Source of the DNA: JACQAI01 sp035507915
GTDB taxonomy: Bacteria; Pseudomonadota; Alphaproteobacteria; Elsterales; Elsteraceae
Assembly: GCA_035507915.1 (NCBI GenBank)
Contig: DATJNS010000565.1
Coordinates: 1 to 12,338, forward strand
Length of the DNA: 12,338 nucleotides
Reading direction: 5' to 3'
The position numbers and the translations under genes were made by a program. Below the pieces are notes generated by a model that worked only from the letters and a program-made list of their open reading frames with translations, made no database searches and was not told the origin of the DNA. The first letter of the stretch is position 1, and every line of letters begins with the position of its first letter. Of this stretch, positions 7,021-12,338 are shown piece by piece.

Positions 7021-7341
7021 ATGCGCTGGCGCTTCTTCCTCGTCGCAGCCGGTCTCGCGGGCATGGTGACCCCGGCCGGCGCGACCGACCGGATCATCAA
7101 CATGGACACGCCGATCGTGCCCACCACCCAGATGGCGCAGCCGGCGGCGCCGGCGCCGCTCGAGGAGTCGTCCAAGCACTTCATCAAGGCCGAGCCGACC
7201 TCGAGCGCGCCGCGCCTGAGCCCCCGGCCCGAGGGTGTCGGGCCGATCCTGAAGCCCTTGAAGCTCAAGGGTCACACCGACATGCCGCCGTCGACCACCG
7301 CGCCGTTGCGCGCGACGCGCGTGCCGACGCCCGGCGACTAG
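7021..7341 (+). CDS. Small secreted Pro-rich protein, hypothetical
   Basis: A 106-residue protein with a clear Sec signal peptide: basic MRWR, a hydrophobic stretch FFLVAAGLAGMV, and an AGA cleavage site after residue 21. The 85-residue mature part is rich in Pro, Ala, Ser and Thr (LEESSKHFIKAEPTSS, RLSPRPEGVGPI, LKPLKLKGHTDMP), with no cysteine and no recognisable domain. It looks mostly unstructured and would be periplasmic or exported. ATG 7021 has GGTGA (7011-7015) 5 nt upstream; ATG 7009 would add four residues and lacks a site. It follows the racemase-like gene closely (24 nt) and is probably co-transcribed. A gene converging from the right ends 35 nt beyond its stop. I do not recognise the family. 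The basic KPLKLKGH patch might bind acidic polymers, but this is speculation. Confidence 0.65.
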   Translation: MRWRFFLVAAGLAGMVTPAGATDRIINMDTPIVPTTQMAQPAAPAPLEESSKHFIKAEPTSSAPRLSPRPEGVGPILKPLKLKGHTDMPPSTTAPLRATRVPTPGD

Positions 7342-7348
7342 CCGAGCG

Positions 7349-7385
7349 GGTCCGCGGGCGCGGCCGCCAGCCGCCTCAGCGGACC
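7349..7385. terminator. Inverted repeat between two convergent genes
   Basis: GGTCCGC (7349-7355) is the perfect inverted complement of GCGGACC (7379-7385), with 23 GC-rich nt between them. It spans the 34-bp convergent gap and the last three codons of the regulator gene. It can form a strong hairpin in either transcript and may act as a shared terminator, though neither side has a U-run. Confidence 0.35.
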
Positions 7386-8086
7386 AGGCGATAGCCGCCG
7401 AGCTCGGTCAGCAGGATCTCGGCGCGCGCCGGGTCGCGCTCGATCTTGCGCCGCAGCCGATAGACGTGGGTCTCCAGCGTGTGGGTGCTGATGCCGGCCT
7501 GATAGCCCCAGACCTGGGCGAGCAGCGCGTCGCGCGGCACGACCGTGCCCGCCGCGTGCCACAGCAGCTCGAGCATCGCGGCTTCCTTCTCGGTCAACCG
7601 GATGGTGCGCGCGCCCGGGTGCTCGATCAGGCGCTTGGCGGCGGCGTCGAAGCGATAAGGGCCGATGTGGCGCGCCGCGCCGCCGCCGTTGGCGCCGACC
7701 GGTTCGGTCGGCGCGTGGGTGCGCCCGACGAGATCGTCGATCACCGCCAGCAACGTCGACAACCGGACCGGCTTGGGAACCGTGGCGCTGGCCCCCGCGA
7801 CCTCGCGCGCACCGGCGCGCACCAGGGCGACCAACGGGACGGTCGGCGCGGCCCGGCGCCATCGCACCAGCGCCGCGCGCGCCGGCCGGCCGCTGACCGA
7901 AGCGACGATCAGATCGGGCGCGGCGGCCCCGACGGCCGCGTCGAGCGCCGCGAGGTCGGCGGCCTCCTCGGCCTGCCACGCGCCGCCGGGCTCGACCTGC
8001 TCGCGCAGGATGCGGCGGAAGCTGGGCTCGGGGTCGATCAGAAGCAGCCGGCGACGCCGGGATGACGGGGAAGGAGAGGCGCTCAC
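7376..8086 (-). CDS. OmpR-family regulator with degenerate receiver domain
   Basis: A 236-residue regulator. Residues 12-119 align with a CheY-type receiver, and 140-236 with an OmpR/PhoB winged helix (GPYRFDAAAKRLI, IRLTEKEAAMLELLW, ISTHTLETHVYRLRRKIE, then the C-terminal hairpin ELGGYRLVR), which is complete. The receiver is damaged: LLLIDPE keeps one acidic residue (Asp18), DLIVASVS has Ser63 where the phosphorylated Asp should stand, and only the conserved Lys (VPKPV, Lys105) remains. Activation by phosphotransfer is therefore unlikely and no histidine kinase is nearby. It probably binds DNA constitutively or responds to another signal. The start is the least certain point: GTG 8086 places the receiver normally but has no ribosome site, and in-frame starts up to GTG 8155 are possible. 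It is divergent from the sigma-54-promoted gene across 136 bp. Confidence 0.82.
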   Translation of the reverse strand: MSASPSPSSRRRRLLLIDPEPSFRRILREQVEPGGAWQAEEAADLAALDAAVGAAAPDLIVASVSGRPARAALVRWRRAAPTVPLVALVRAGAREVAGASATVPKPVRLSTLLAVIDDLVGRTHAPTEPVGANGGGAARHIGPYRFDAAAKRLIEHPGARTIRLTEKEAAMLELLWHAAGTVVPRDALLAQVWGYQAGISTHTLETHVYRLRRKIERDPARAEILLTELGGYRLVR

Positions 8087-8126
8087 ACGAAGGCGGCAAT
8101 GGTTCAGGCGACTCGTGCCTGGTAGG

Positions 8127-8141
8127 CGGCAAAATATGCCG
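8127..8141. promoter_or_regulatory. Dyad upstream of the sigma-54 promoter
   Basis: CGGCA (8127-8131) and TGCCG (8137-8141) flank AAATA, making a 15-bp dyad. Its centre is about 85 bp upstream of the predicted sigma-54 start at 8219, the usual range for an enhancer-binding protein. A second small dyad, GCCT-GGT-AGGC (8117-8127), abuts it. The site could equally be an operator for the divergent regulator gene. Symmetry is visible; binding is inferred. Confidence 0.35.
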
Positions 8142-8192
8142 GTCGTCTCCTGCACAGAAGCCCAAAATGCGTGGATTCGCGCGCCTGTAGCC

Positions 8193-8208
8193 TGGCACCC
8201 GGCTTGCA
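8193..8208 (+). promoter_or_regulatory. Sigma-54 (RpoN) -24/-12 promoter
   Basis: TGGCAC (8193-8198), five bases, then TTGCA (8204-8208) matches the RpoN consensus TGGCAC-N5-TTGCW at every fixed position with exact spacing. The invariant GG and GC are both present. The start of transcription should lie near 8219. That leaves about 4 nt before ATG 8223, or about 46 nt before ATG 8265. The element is intergenic and correctly oriented for the gene that follows. Confidence 0.75.
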
Positions 8209-8222
8209 CCTCCCCGGCGGCG

Positions 8223-9599
8223 ATGACGGATTACATTTGGATCCAAGGCGAGAACGGCGCCACCATGATGGCGCGCCAACCGGCGCCGGATCCGAACGGG
8301 TTGTTCGGCAAGGACGGCCCGAAATTCAAGGATCTCGTCGACAGCATCAACCCGCTCCAGCAGCTGCCGATCATCGGATCGATCTACCGTGAGCTCACCG
8401 GCGATACGATCAGCCAGGGCGCGCGCCTGATCGGTGGCACGATCTACGGCATGGGCGTGATCGGGGCGATCGGCGCCGCCGCCAACAACGCCATCGAGGA
8501 CACCACCGGCCACGATGCCGGCGGCACGGCCATCGCGATGATCAAGGGCGACAGCCTGCATGACATGCAGGTCGCCCAGGCCAAGAAAAACACCGCCAGC
8601 GAGCAGCTGGCCTACTACAGCGGCGGCGCCGATCCGATCGACCCGACCTCCCTGCCGGCGGGCGCCAAGATGGTCGATTATCCGGCCGCCACGGACGCCA
8701 GCACGCAGAAGCAATACGCGGCGCTGCCGCCCGACCAGTCAGCCACCGCCGCCGCCGACACACCGGGCGCGACTCCCGGCGCGCCGGCCGCGGCACCCAC
8801 CAACGCCGTGACGGTGATGCCCCTGCCGCCGACGATCGGCGGTTCCAAAAGCCCGCTGATCGGCCCGACGGCCGGCCTTTCGGCCAGCCCGCTGAGCGCC
8901 CCAGCCGCCGGCCCGACGGGGGGGACCGGCAGCGGCGGCGCCATTCCCGCGATGCCGGCAACGCCGGCCGGCCTCACCGGCCTTTCCGCGATCTCGCATC
9001 TGCCGAGCGCCGGCATGATCACGCCGGTCGGGCCCGCGATGACCGCCGCCGCCGCCACCGAGAACCTGCAGGCGGCGGCCACCACGCCGGCGGCCGGCAG
9101 TCCGGCGACGCTTGGCGCGGCAGCGCTTGCCGGCTCGCCGGCAGCCGCGGCGAGCCTCGCGACGGGCGGCACGGCCGCGCCGCGCGCGAGCGACAGCGCG
9201 GCGGCGATCGGCCGTCCGGGGGACGGTTTCTTCCCGATCCCGGCGCGCACCAACAACATGGTGCCGCGCATGCCGGTCGCGATCACCCAGGCCAATGTCG
9301 GGCCGCAACCGCTCGCGCTCACGACCAGCGAGCGCGCCACACTGCCGACGATGACCGTCACCCCCCCGGCCGCCATCAAGGCCTCCGCCACCGCGCCGGC
9401 CGCGGGCGCAACCGCCGCCCCCGCCGCCGCGCCATCGGCCGCCGCCACGATGCCGCCGAACGTCAACACGACCGGCTTGGCGCCGAGCCAGATCGTGCCG
9501 CCGGCACAGATCCCCGACGCGATGATGCGTGCGCTCGACAAATACGACGCGCTGATGAAGAGCCGCCGCAGCGGCGATCAGGTCGACCACAGCCTCTGA
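8223..9599 (+). CDS. Ala/Pro-rich protein with glycine-zipper N-terminal domain, hypothetical
   Basis: A 458-residue protein I do not recognise. Residues about 25-110 are the only part that looks folded: DLVDSINPLQQLPIIGSIYR, ELTGDTIS, then a small-residue hydrophobic run GARLIGGTIYGMGVIGAIGA (about 77-96) with glycine-zipper spacing that may insert in or pack on membranes, and NNAIEDTTGHDAGG. From about 160 to 420 the chain is low-complexity Ala, Pro, Gly and Thr and almost certainly disordered. A charged end (AMMRALDKYDALMKSRR) follows. No signal peptide is seen. The stop is certain and the start is not: ATG 8223 lies only 4 nt after the predicted sigma-54 transcription start, so translation may instead begin at ATG 8265 or 8268. 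Sigma-54 control suggests expression under a specific condition or in a developmental or motility programme, but nothing in the protein proves which. Confidence 0.75.
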   Translation: MTDYIWIQGENGATMMARQPAPDPNGLFGKDGPKFKDLVDSINPLQQLPIIGSIYRELTGDTISQGARLIGGTIYGMGVIGAIGAAANNAIEDTTGHDAGGTAIAMIKGDSLHDMQVAQAKKNTASEQLAYYSGGADPIDPTSLPAGAKMVDYPAATDASTQKQYAALPPDQSATAAADTPGATPGAPAAAPTNAVTVMPLPPTIGGSKSPLIGPTAGLSASPLSAPAAGPTGGTGSGGAIPAMPATPAGLTGLSAISHLPSAGMITPVGPAMTAAAATENLQAAATTPAAGSPATLGAAALAGSPAAAASLATGGTAAPRASDSAAAIGRPGDGFFPIPARTNNMVPRMPVAITQANVGPQPLALTTSERATLPTMTVTPPAAIKASATAPAAGATAAPAAAPSAAATMPPNVNTTGLAPSQIVPPAQIPDAMMRALDKYDALMKSRRSGDQVDHSL

Positions 9600-9607
9600 C
9601 GCAGCCG

Positions 9608-9712
9608 CGGCAGGGGCGCAGCCCCGCGAGCGGCACGCTTAAAGGAAAGCGGCAGGGGTGCAGCCCCGCGAGCGTCAAACCAAAGAACGGCAGGGGCGCA
9701 GCGCCGCGAGCG
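9608..9712. repeat. Three copies of a 25-bp hairpin repeat in a convergent 3' region
   Basis: Copies lie at 9608-9632, 9650-9674 and 9688-9712. Each is CGGCAGGGG, then YGCAGC, then a variable base and CCGCGAGCG. Copy 2 differs from copy 1 at one base (T for C) and copy 3 at another (G for C). Spacers of 17 and 13 nt are unrelated and A-rich. Copy 1 folds as GGGGC-GCA-GCCCC, copy 2 the same with a G-T pair, and copy 3 with a mismatch. GAGCG-TCGG-CGCTC (9708-9721) adds a further hairpin. The array fills most of the 125-bp gap between the stops of two convergent genes, the typical place for REP-like elements. It may act in bidirectional termination or mRNA 3'-end protection. I know of no named family to assign it to. 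Confidence 0.85.
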
Positions 9713-9724
9713 TCGGCGCTCAGC

Positions 9725-10444
9725 TCACCCGCGCGCGCCGAAGATCGCCGTGCCGACCCGCACGAGGGTCGCGCCGTAGCGGATCGCGACCTCGAAATCG
9801 GCGCTCATCCCCATGCTCAGCTCGGCGAGGCCGTGGCGCTCCGCGATCGTGCGCAGCAGGGCGAAATGCAGGGCGGGATCGTCGCCGACCGGCGGGATGC
9901 ACATCAGACCGGCGATCGGCAGGCCGTGCACGTCGCGGCAGCGCGCGATGAAGGCGTCGGCGTCGGTCGGCGCGACACCCGCCTTCTGCGGCTCCTCGCC
10001 GGTGTTGACCTGGACCAGGCAGCGCGGTCGCCGTTCGAGCCGCGTCATCTCGCGCGCGAGCGTCGCCGCAAGATGCTCGCGATCGACGGTTTCGATCGCG
10101 TCGAACAACGCGACCGCCTCGCGCGCCTTGTTGGTTTGCAACGGCCCGATCAGGTGCAGCGCGAGGTCCGGATAGGCGGCGCGCAACGCCGGCCACTTGG
10201 CCTGCGCCTCCTGGACGCGGTTCTCGCCGAACAGCCGATGGCCGGCTGCGAGCGCAGCGACGATCGGCGGCACCGGCAGCGTTTTCGTCACCGCGACCAG
10301 ACGGACGGCAGCGGGATCCCGCCCGGCAGCCTGCGCGGCAGCGGCGATCCGCGCCGTCACCGCGGCGAGCCCGGCCGCTACGGCGGCATCGGAGCGCGCC
10401 GCGCTTGCTGGCGACGCCGAATCGGAGGATAGAGTGTCGGCCAT
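9725..10444 (-). CDS. yggS: YggS family pyridoxal-phosphate homeostasis protein
   Basis: A 239-residue cytosolic protein of the COG0325 family, which binds pyridoxal 5'-phosphate and buffers vitamin B6 and amino-acid metabolism without a proven enzymatic reaction. The PLP-binding Lys54 sits in LVAVTKT. Other family blocks are LFGENRVQEA, LHLIGPLQTNK, CLVQVNTGEEPQKAGV, GLMCIPP and the C-terminal LSMGMSADFEVAIRYGAT with VRVGTAIFG, which binds the phosphate. The fold is a single alanine-racemase-like barrel of the usual length, with about 20 extra Ser/Ala residues at the N-terminus. ATG 10444 overlaps the start region of the divergent oxygenase gene. There is no clear ribosome site before it, and GTG 10453 is a possible alternative. 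The promoter must lie inside the neighbouring gene. The gene ends 13 nt beyond the repeat array. Confidence 0.95.
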   Translation of the reverse strand: MADTLSSDSASPASAARSDAAVAAGLAAVTARIAAAAQAAGRDPAAVRLVAVTKTLPVPPIVAALAAGHRLFGENRVQEAQAKWPALRAAYPDLALHLIGPLQTNKAREAVALFDAIETVDREHLAATLAREMTRLERRPRCLVQVNTGEEPQKAGVAPTDADAFIARCRDVHGLPIAGLMCIPPVGDDPALHFALLRTIAERHGLAELSMGMSADFEVAIRYGATLVRVGTAIFGARG

Positions 10445-11444
10445 GAGTCGCACCAAAGACGCCGACAGCTTCGCGGATTTCCTCGCGCCTGTCACGGTCG
10501 AGCGGTTCCGGCGCGATTATCTCGACCAGGCGCCGCTGCACATTCAAGGAGCCGCCGACAAGTTCGCCGGCGTGATGTCGTGGGACATCCTCAACCGTCT
10601 CCTCGACATGACGGCGATCTGGTCGAGCCAGTCGCTGCAGCTGGCGCTCGATTGCCAGATGATTCCGCCCGAGCGCTATTGCCAGCGCGGGCACGACCGC
10701 GCCGCCCGCGACGCCTGGCGTCCGCAGCCGGCACGCGTGCGGGCGCTGATCCGGCAAGGCGCGTCGGTGCTGCTGAACGACATCGATACGCTGACGCCGG
10801 GCCTGCGCGGGATTGCCGACCTGCTCGAGCGCGCGTTCGGCGCCAAGGTCCAGATCAATCTCTATTGCTCATGGCGCGAGCGCCAGGCGTTCCCGTCGCA
10901 TTTCGACACCCATGACGTGTTCGCGGTGCACATCGCCGGCGCCAAGCGCTGGACGGTCTATCGTGGCCGGGCCGATCAGCCGGTCGATCATCCGACCTGG
11001 AAGGCGCTCGGCCAGGCCCATCACCAGCGCGCCAAGGGCGACGTCCTGATGACGGTCGACCTGCAGCCGGGCGACATCCTCTACTTGCCGCGCGGCCAGT
11101 ACCACGATGCGCTGGCGACGGGCGACTCGTCGATCCATCTGGCGGTCGGGGTGAACGAGCCGCTCGGGCTCGACGTCGTCACGCTGCTGTTCGAGGCCGG
11201 CGCGACCGCGGCCCCGCTTTACCGCCGCCGGTTGCCGCCGGCGCATGACCGCGCGGCGCTCGAGGGCCGGCTCCACGCGCTGGCCGCCGACGTGCGCCAC
11301 CGGCTGGCCGATCCTGGCTTCCGCGCCGCCTTGGAAACCTTTCAGGCGGGCTATGGCTACCGGCGCGGCGGCTTCCCGTCCCAGCCCGGGTTTCGCGACG
11401 ATCCCGTCAAGGGACCCGTCAAGGGCATCGTTACGATGTCGTAG
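10434..11444 (+). CDS. JmjC/Cupin_4 Fe(II)/2-oxoglutarate oxygenase, ribosomal-oxygenase-like
   Basis: A 336-residue protein. GTG 10434 is taken as the start because GGAGG (10424-10428) lies 5 nt upstream; the in-frame ATG 10443 is 14 nt from it. The JmjC-type double-stranded beta helix holds the iron ligands His156 and Asp158 in FPSHFDTHDVFAVH and the distal His224 in ILYLPRGQYHDALAT. GAKRWTVY and SIHLAVGVN are also typical of the Cupin_4 (YcfD/RoxA, MINA/NO66) family, whose characterised members hydroxylate Arg or His in ribosomal proteins. The N-terminal part (about 11-115) resembles the helical lead-in of that family (FLAPVTVERFRRDYLDQAPL). The C-terminal region has no clear winged helix, so the target may differ from YcfD. 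The enzyme is probably cytosolic. Its 5' end overlaps yggS by 11 bp. Confidence 0.85.
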   Translation: MSAMSRTKDADSFADFLAPVTVERFRRDYLDQAPLHIQGAADKFAGVMSWDILNRLLDMTAIWSSQSLQLALDCQMIPPERYCQRGHDRAARDAWRPQPARVRALIRQGASVLLNDIDTLTPGLRGIADLLERAFGAKVQINLYCSWRERQAFPSHFDTHDVFAVHIAGAKRWTVYRGRADQPVDHPTWKALGQAHHQRAKGDVLMTVDLQPGDILYLPRGQYHDALATGDSSIHLAVGVNEPLGLDVVTLLFEAGATAAPLYRRRLPPAHDRAALEGRLHALAADVRHRLADPGFRAALETFQAGYGYRRGGFPSQPGFRDDPVKGPVKGIVTMS

Positions 11445-11454
11445 CGTCCGGCCA

Positions 11455-11469
11455 GCCGTCTCACACGGC
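11455..11469 (+). terminator. Weak hairpin after the oxygenase gene
   Basis: GCCGT (11455-11459) and ACGGC (11465-11469) form a 5-bp stem with a 5-nt loop, 10 nt after the stop. AGATAAACGGCC follows, without a U-run. It may be a partial terminator. Confidence 0.25.
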
Positions 11470-11588
11470 AGATAAACGGCCACATCTATCTAGCTGTAAT
11501 ATCACGAGCATCTGCGTCGCGCTTTGTGTGTCCCAGCGGCCACAGTGGCGCGGAAACGCGCACAGATCGGTCTTTGGGCGCTTGCGCA

Positions 11589-11618
11589 TTGAACTTGGAT
11601 TGGATTTTATCCTATCGA
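11589..11618 (+). promoter_or_regulatory. Candidate promoter for the porin gene
   Basis: TTGAAC (11589-11594) and TATCGA (11613-11618), 18 bp apart, form a fair -35 with a weak -10 in the least GC-rich part of the window. GGAT-TTT-ATCC (11602-11612) is a small dyad between them. Transcription would begin near 11625, leaving a leader of about 80 nt. The 263-bp gap 11445-11707 holds no convincing gene: the frame 11526-11711 has no ribosome site or family resemblance. A long control region is usual for porins. Confidence 0.4.
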
Positions 11619-11707
11619 TCCTGGGGGCGGGTGGCGACGTGCGCCTACCGATTCATTCGTCGCCCGGTGCGTTTGGGACCAGAGTTCAAAAGAGTGAAGG
11701 GGCAAGC

Positions 11708-12338
11708 ATGAGAAAACTGTTATTGGCCAGCACAGCTCTGGTCGGCGCCGTGGCACTGACCCAAGGTGCCAATGCGCAGCAGCTGACGACCGACTCGCCG
11801 TTTACCGTCCGCATCGACGGTTTCGCCAACTTCCGCGGCGGCATTTCGAGCAACTCGAACGAGACCTCGGTGCTCGCGGGTTCGACCAACGCGGTCCGGG
11901 CGGCGGCTCCGAAATCGGCCAAGGGCCTGGGTGAGCAGTTCGTGACCGACACCGAAATCCACGTCACCGCCACCGGCAAGGCCGACAACGGCTTGGTCTA
12001 CGGCATGTACGTGGAGGTCGAGGCCGATCCGGCGGTTTACATGTTGACCACCGCGGCGGTCAACGCAGGTGGCTCCACCGGCATCGCGACCCAGACCACC
12101 ACCAGCACCTCGGCGCAGAACTACATCGACGAAGCCAACATCTTCCTGCAGGGAAGCTGGGGCCGCGTCGAGATGGGCGACCAGGACGGTGCCGGCGACC
12201 AGCTGTTCTTCGGCGCGCCGTATGATTACGGCCCCGCGTACGGCCAGGGCTCGGGCGCTGACGGCGACATCATCTTCCGGTGGGTCAACGGCGTGTTCCC
12301 GGGCAACCTGTCGAGCGGTCTGAACGCGAACCCGGAAT
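11708..12338 (+). CDS. Gram-negative porin, N-terminal part (runs off the window)
   Basis: The open frame runs from ATG 11708 to the window edge, about 210 residues, preceded by AAGGGG (11697-11702) 5 nt upstream. MRKLLLASTALVGAVALTQG plus ANA is a typical Sec signal, cut before Gln24. The mature part begins QQLTTDSPFTVRIDGFANFR and shows alternating beta strands: IHVTATGKADNGLVYGMYVE, YIDEANIFLQGSWGRVEMGD and IIFRWVNG. GSWGRVEMGDQDG matches the strand-and-turn motif of alphaproteobacterial general porins (trimeric 16-strand barrels of the outer membrane that pass small solutes). Ser/Thr/Ala-rich loops such as TTTSTS are the surface loops. Codon use is less extreme than in neighbouring genes (TTA, TTG and AAA occur near the start), as in highly expressed genes. 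The C-terminal Phe needed for barrel assembly lies outside. Confidence 0.85.
   Translation, partial: MRKLLLASTALVGAVALTQGANAQQLTTDSPFTVRIDGFANFRGGISSNSNETSVLAGSTNAVRAAAPKSAKGLGEQFVTDTEIHVTATGKADNGLVYGMYVEVEADPAVYMLTTAAVNAGGSTGIATQTTTSTSAQNYIDEANIFLQGSWGRVEMGDQDGAGDQLFFGAPYDYGPAYGQGSGADGDIIFRWVNGVFPGNLSSGLNANPE

Noticed and set aside
6192..7394. 400-codon plus-strand frame over the racemase-like and secreted-protein genes
   Set aside because: An Arg/His/Asp-rich shadow with no motif; the real frames have ribosome sites and recognisable signatures.
8678..9590. Minus-strand frames of about 285 codons opposite the Ala/Pro-rich gene
   Set aside because: Low-complexity GC-rich sequence opens several frames. 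Only the plus frame has a plausible folded block, a promoter and a charged C-terminus.
9608..9712. The three repeats as a CRISPR array
   Set aside because: There are only three units, with spacers of 17 and 13 nt, which are far too short, and no cas genes.
11526..11711. 61-codon frame upstream of the porin
   Set aside because: No ribosome site or homology-like pattern; it lies in the porin's promoter and leader region and overlaps its start codon.

Overview
The window is about 12.3 kb of very GC-rich, densely coded bacterial DNA. GC-ending codons dominate, and the gene content points to an alphaproteobacterium, probably near Rhodospirillales: large 34-residue TPR proteins with a SPINDLY/OGT-type glycosyltransferase, an OmpR-type winged-helix regulator of a style common in that class, a small-GXXG-rich porin and a YggS protein. 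This placement is inference from gene style; there is no rRNA or other marker. I found no tRNA, rRNA, CRISPR array, transposase or phage gene.

Left part (1-3948). The first 112 bases are the C-terminal tail of a CYTH-domain protein running in from the left. A 53-residue lipoprotein lies on the minus strand (286-447). Divergent from it is a four-gene plus-strand run: an SDR oxidoreductase (567-1346), a YeaE-like aldo-keto reductase (1357-2190), a small DHCW-type cupin (2264-2593) and a five-TPR protein fused to an aspartyl/asparaginyl beta-hydroxylase (AspH) domain (2608-3948). An extended -10 element before the cupin suggests that the last two genes can also be transcribed separately.

Middle (3939-8086). 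Convergent with the AspH gene, and overlapping it by 10 bp, is a nine-TPR O-GlcNAc-transferase-like glycosyltransferase (3939-6155, minus). Two protein-modifying enzyme types best known from eukaryotes, both carrying TPR scaffolds, therefore sit tail to tail. Across a 94-bp divergent gap follow a member of the Asp/Glu racemase - maleate isomerase superfamily without the usual catalytic cysteines (6250-6996) and a small secreted Pro-rich protein (7021-7341). An OmpR-family regulator whose receiver domain has lost the phosphoacceptor Asp (7376-8086, minus) converges on them.

Right part (8087-12338). A near-consensus sigma-54 promoter (8193-8208), with a dyad about 85 bp upstream of the predicted start, drives an unrecognised Ala/Pro-rich protein with a glycine-zipper N-terminal segment (8223-9599). 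Its 3' intergenic region carries three copies of a 25-bp hairpin-forming repeat. After this come yggS (minus, 9725-10444) and a JmjC/Cupin_4 oxygenase gene (plus, 10434-11444), which are divergent with physically overlapping start regions. A porin gene with its own promoter region (11708 onward) runs off the right edge.

The strongest candidates for something new are the TPR-AspH/TPR-OGT pair, the sigma-54-driven glycine-zipper protein beside a phosphorylation-independent regulator, and the triplicated 3' hairpin repeat.
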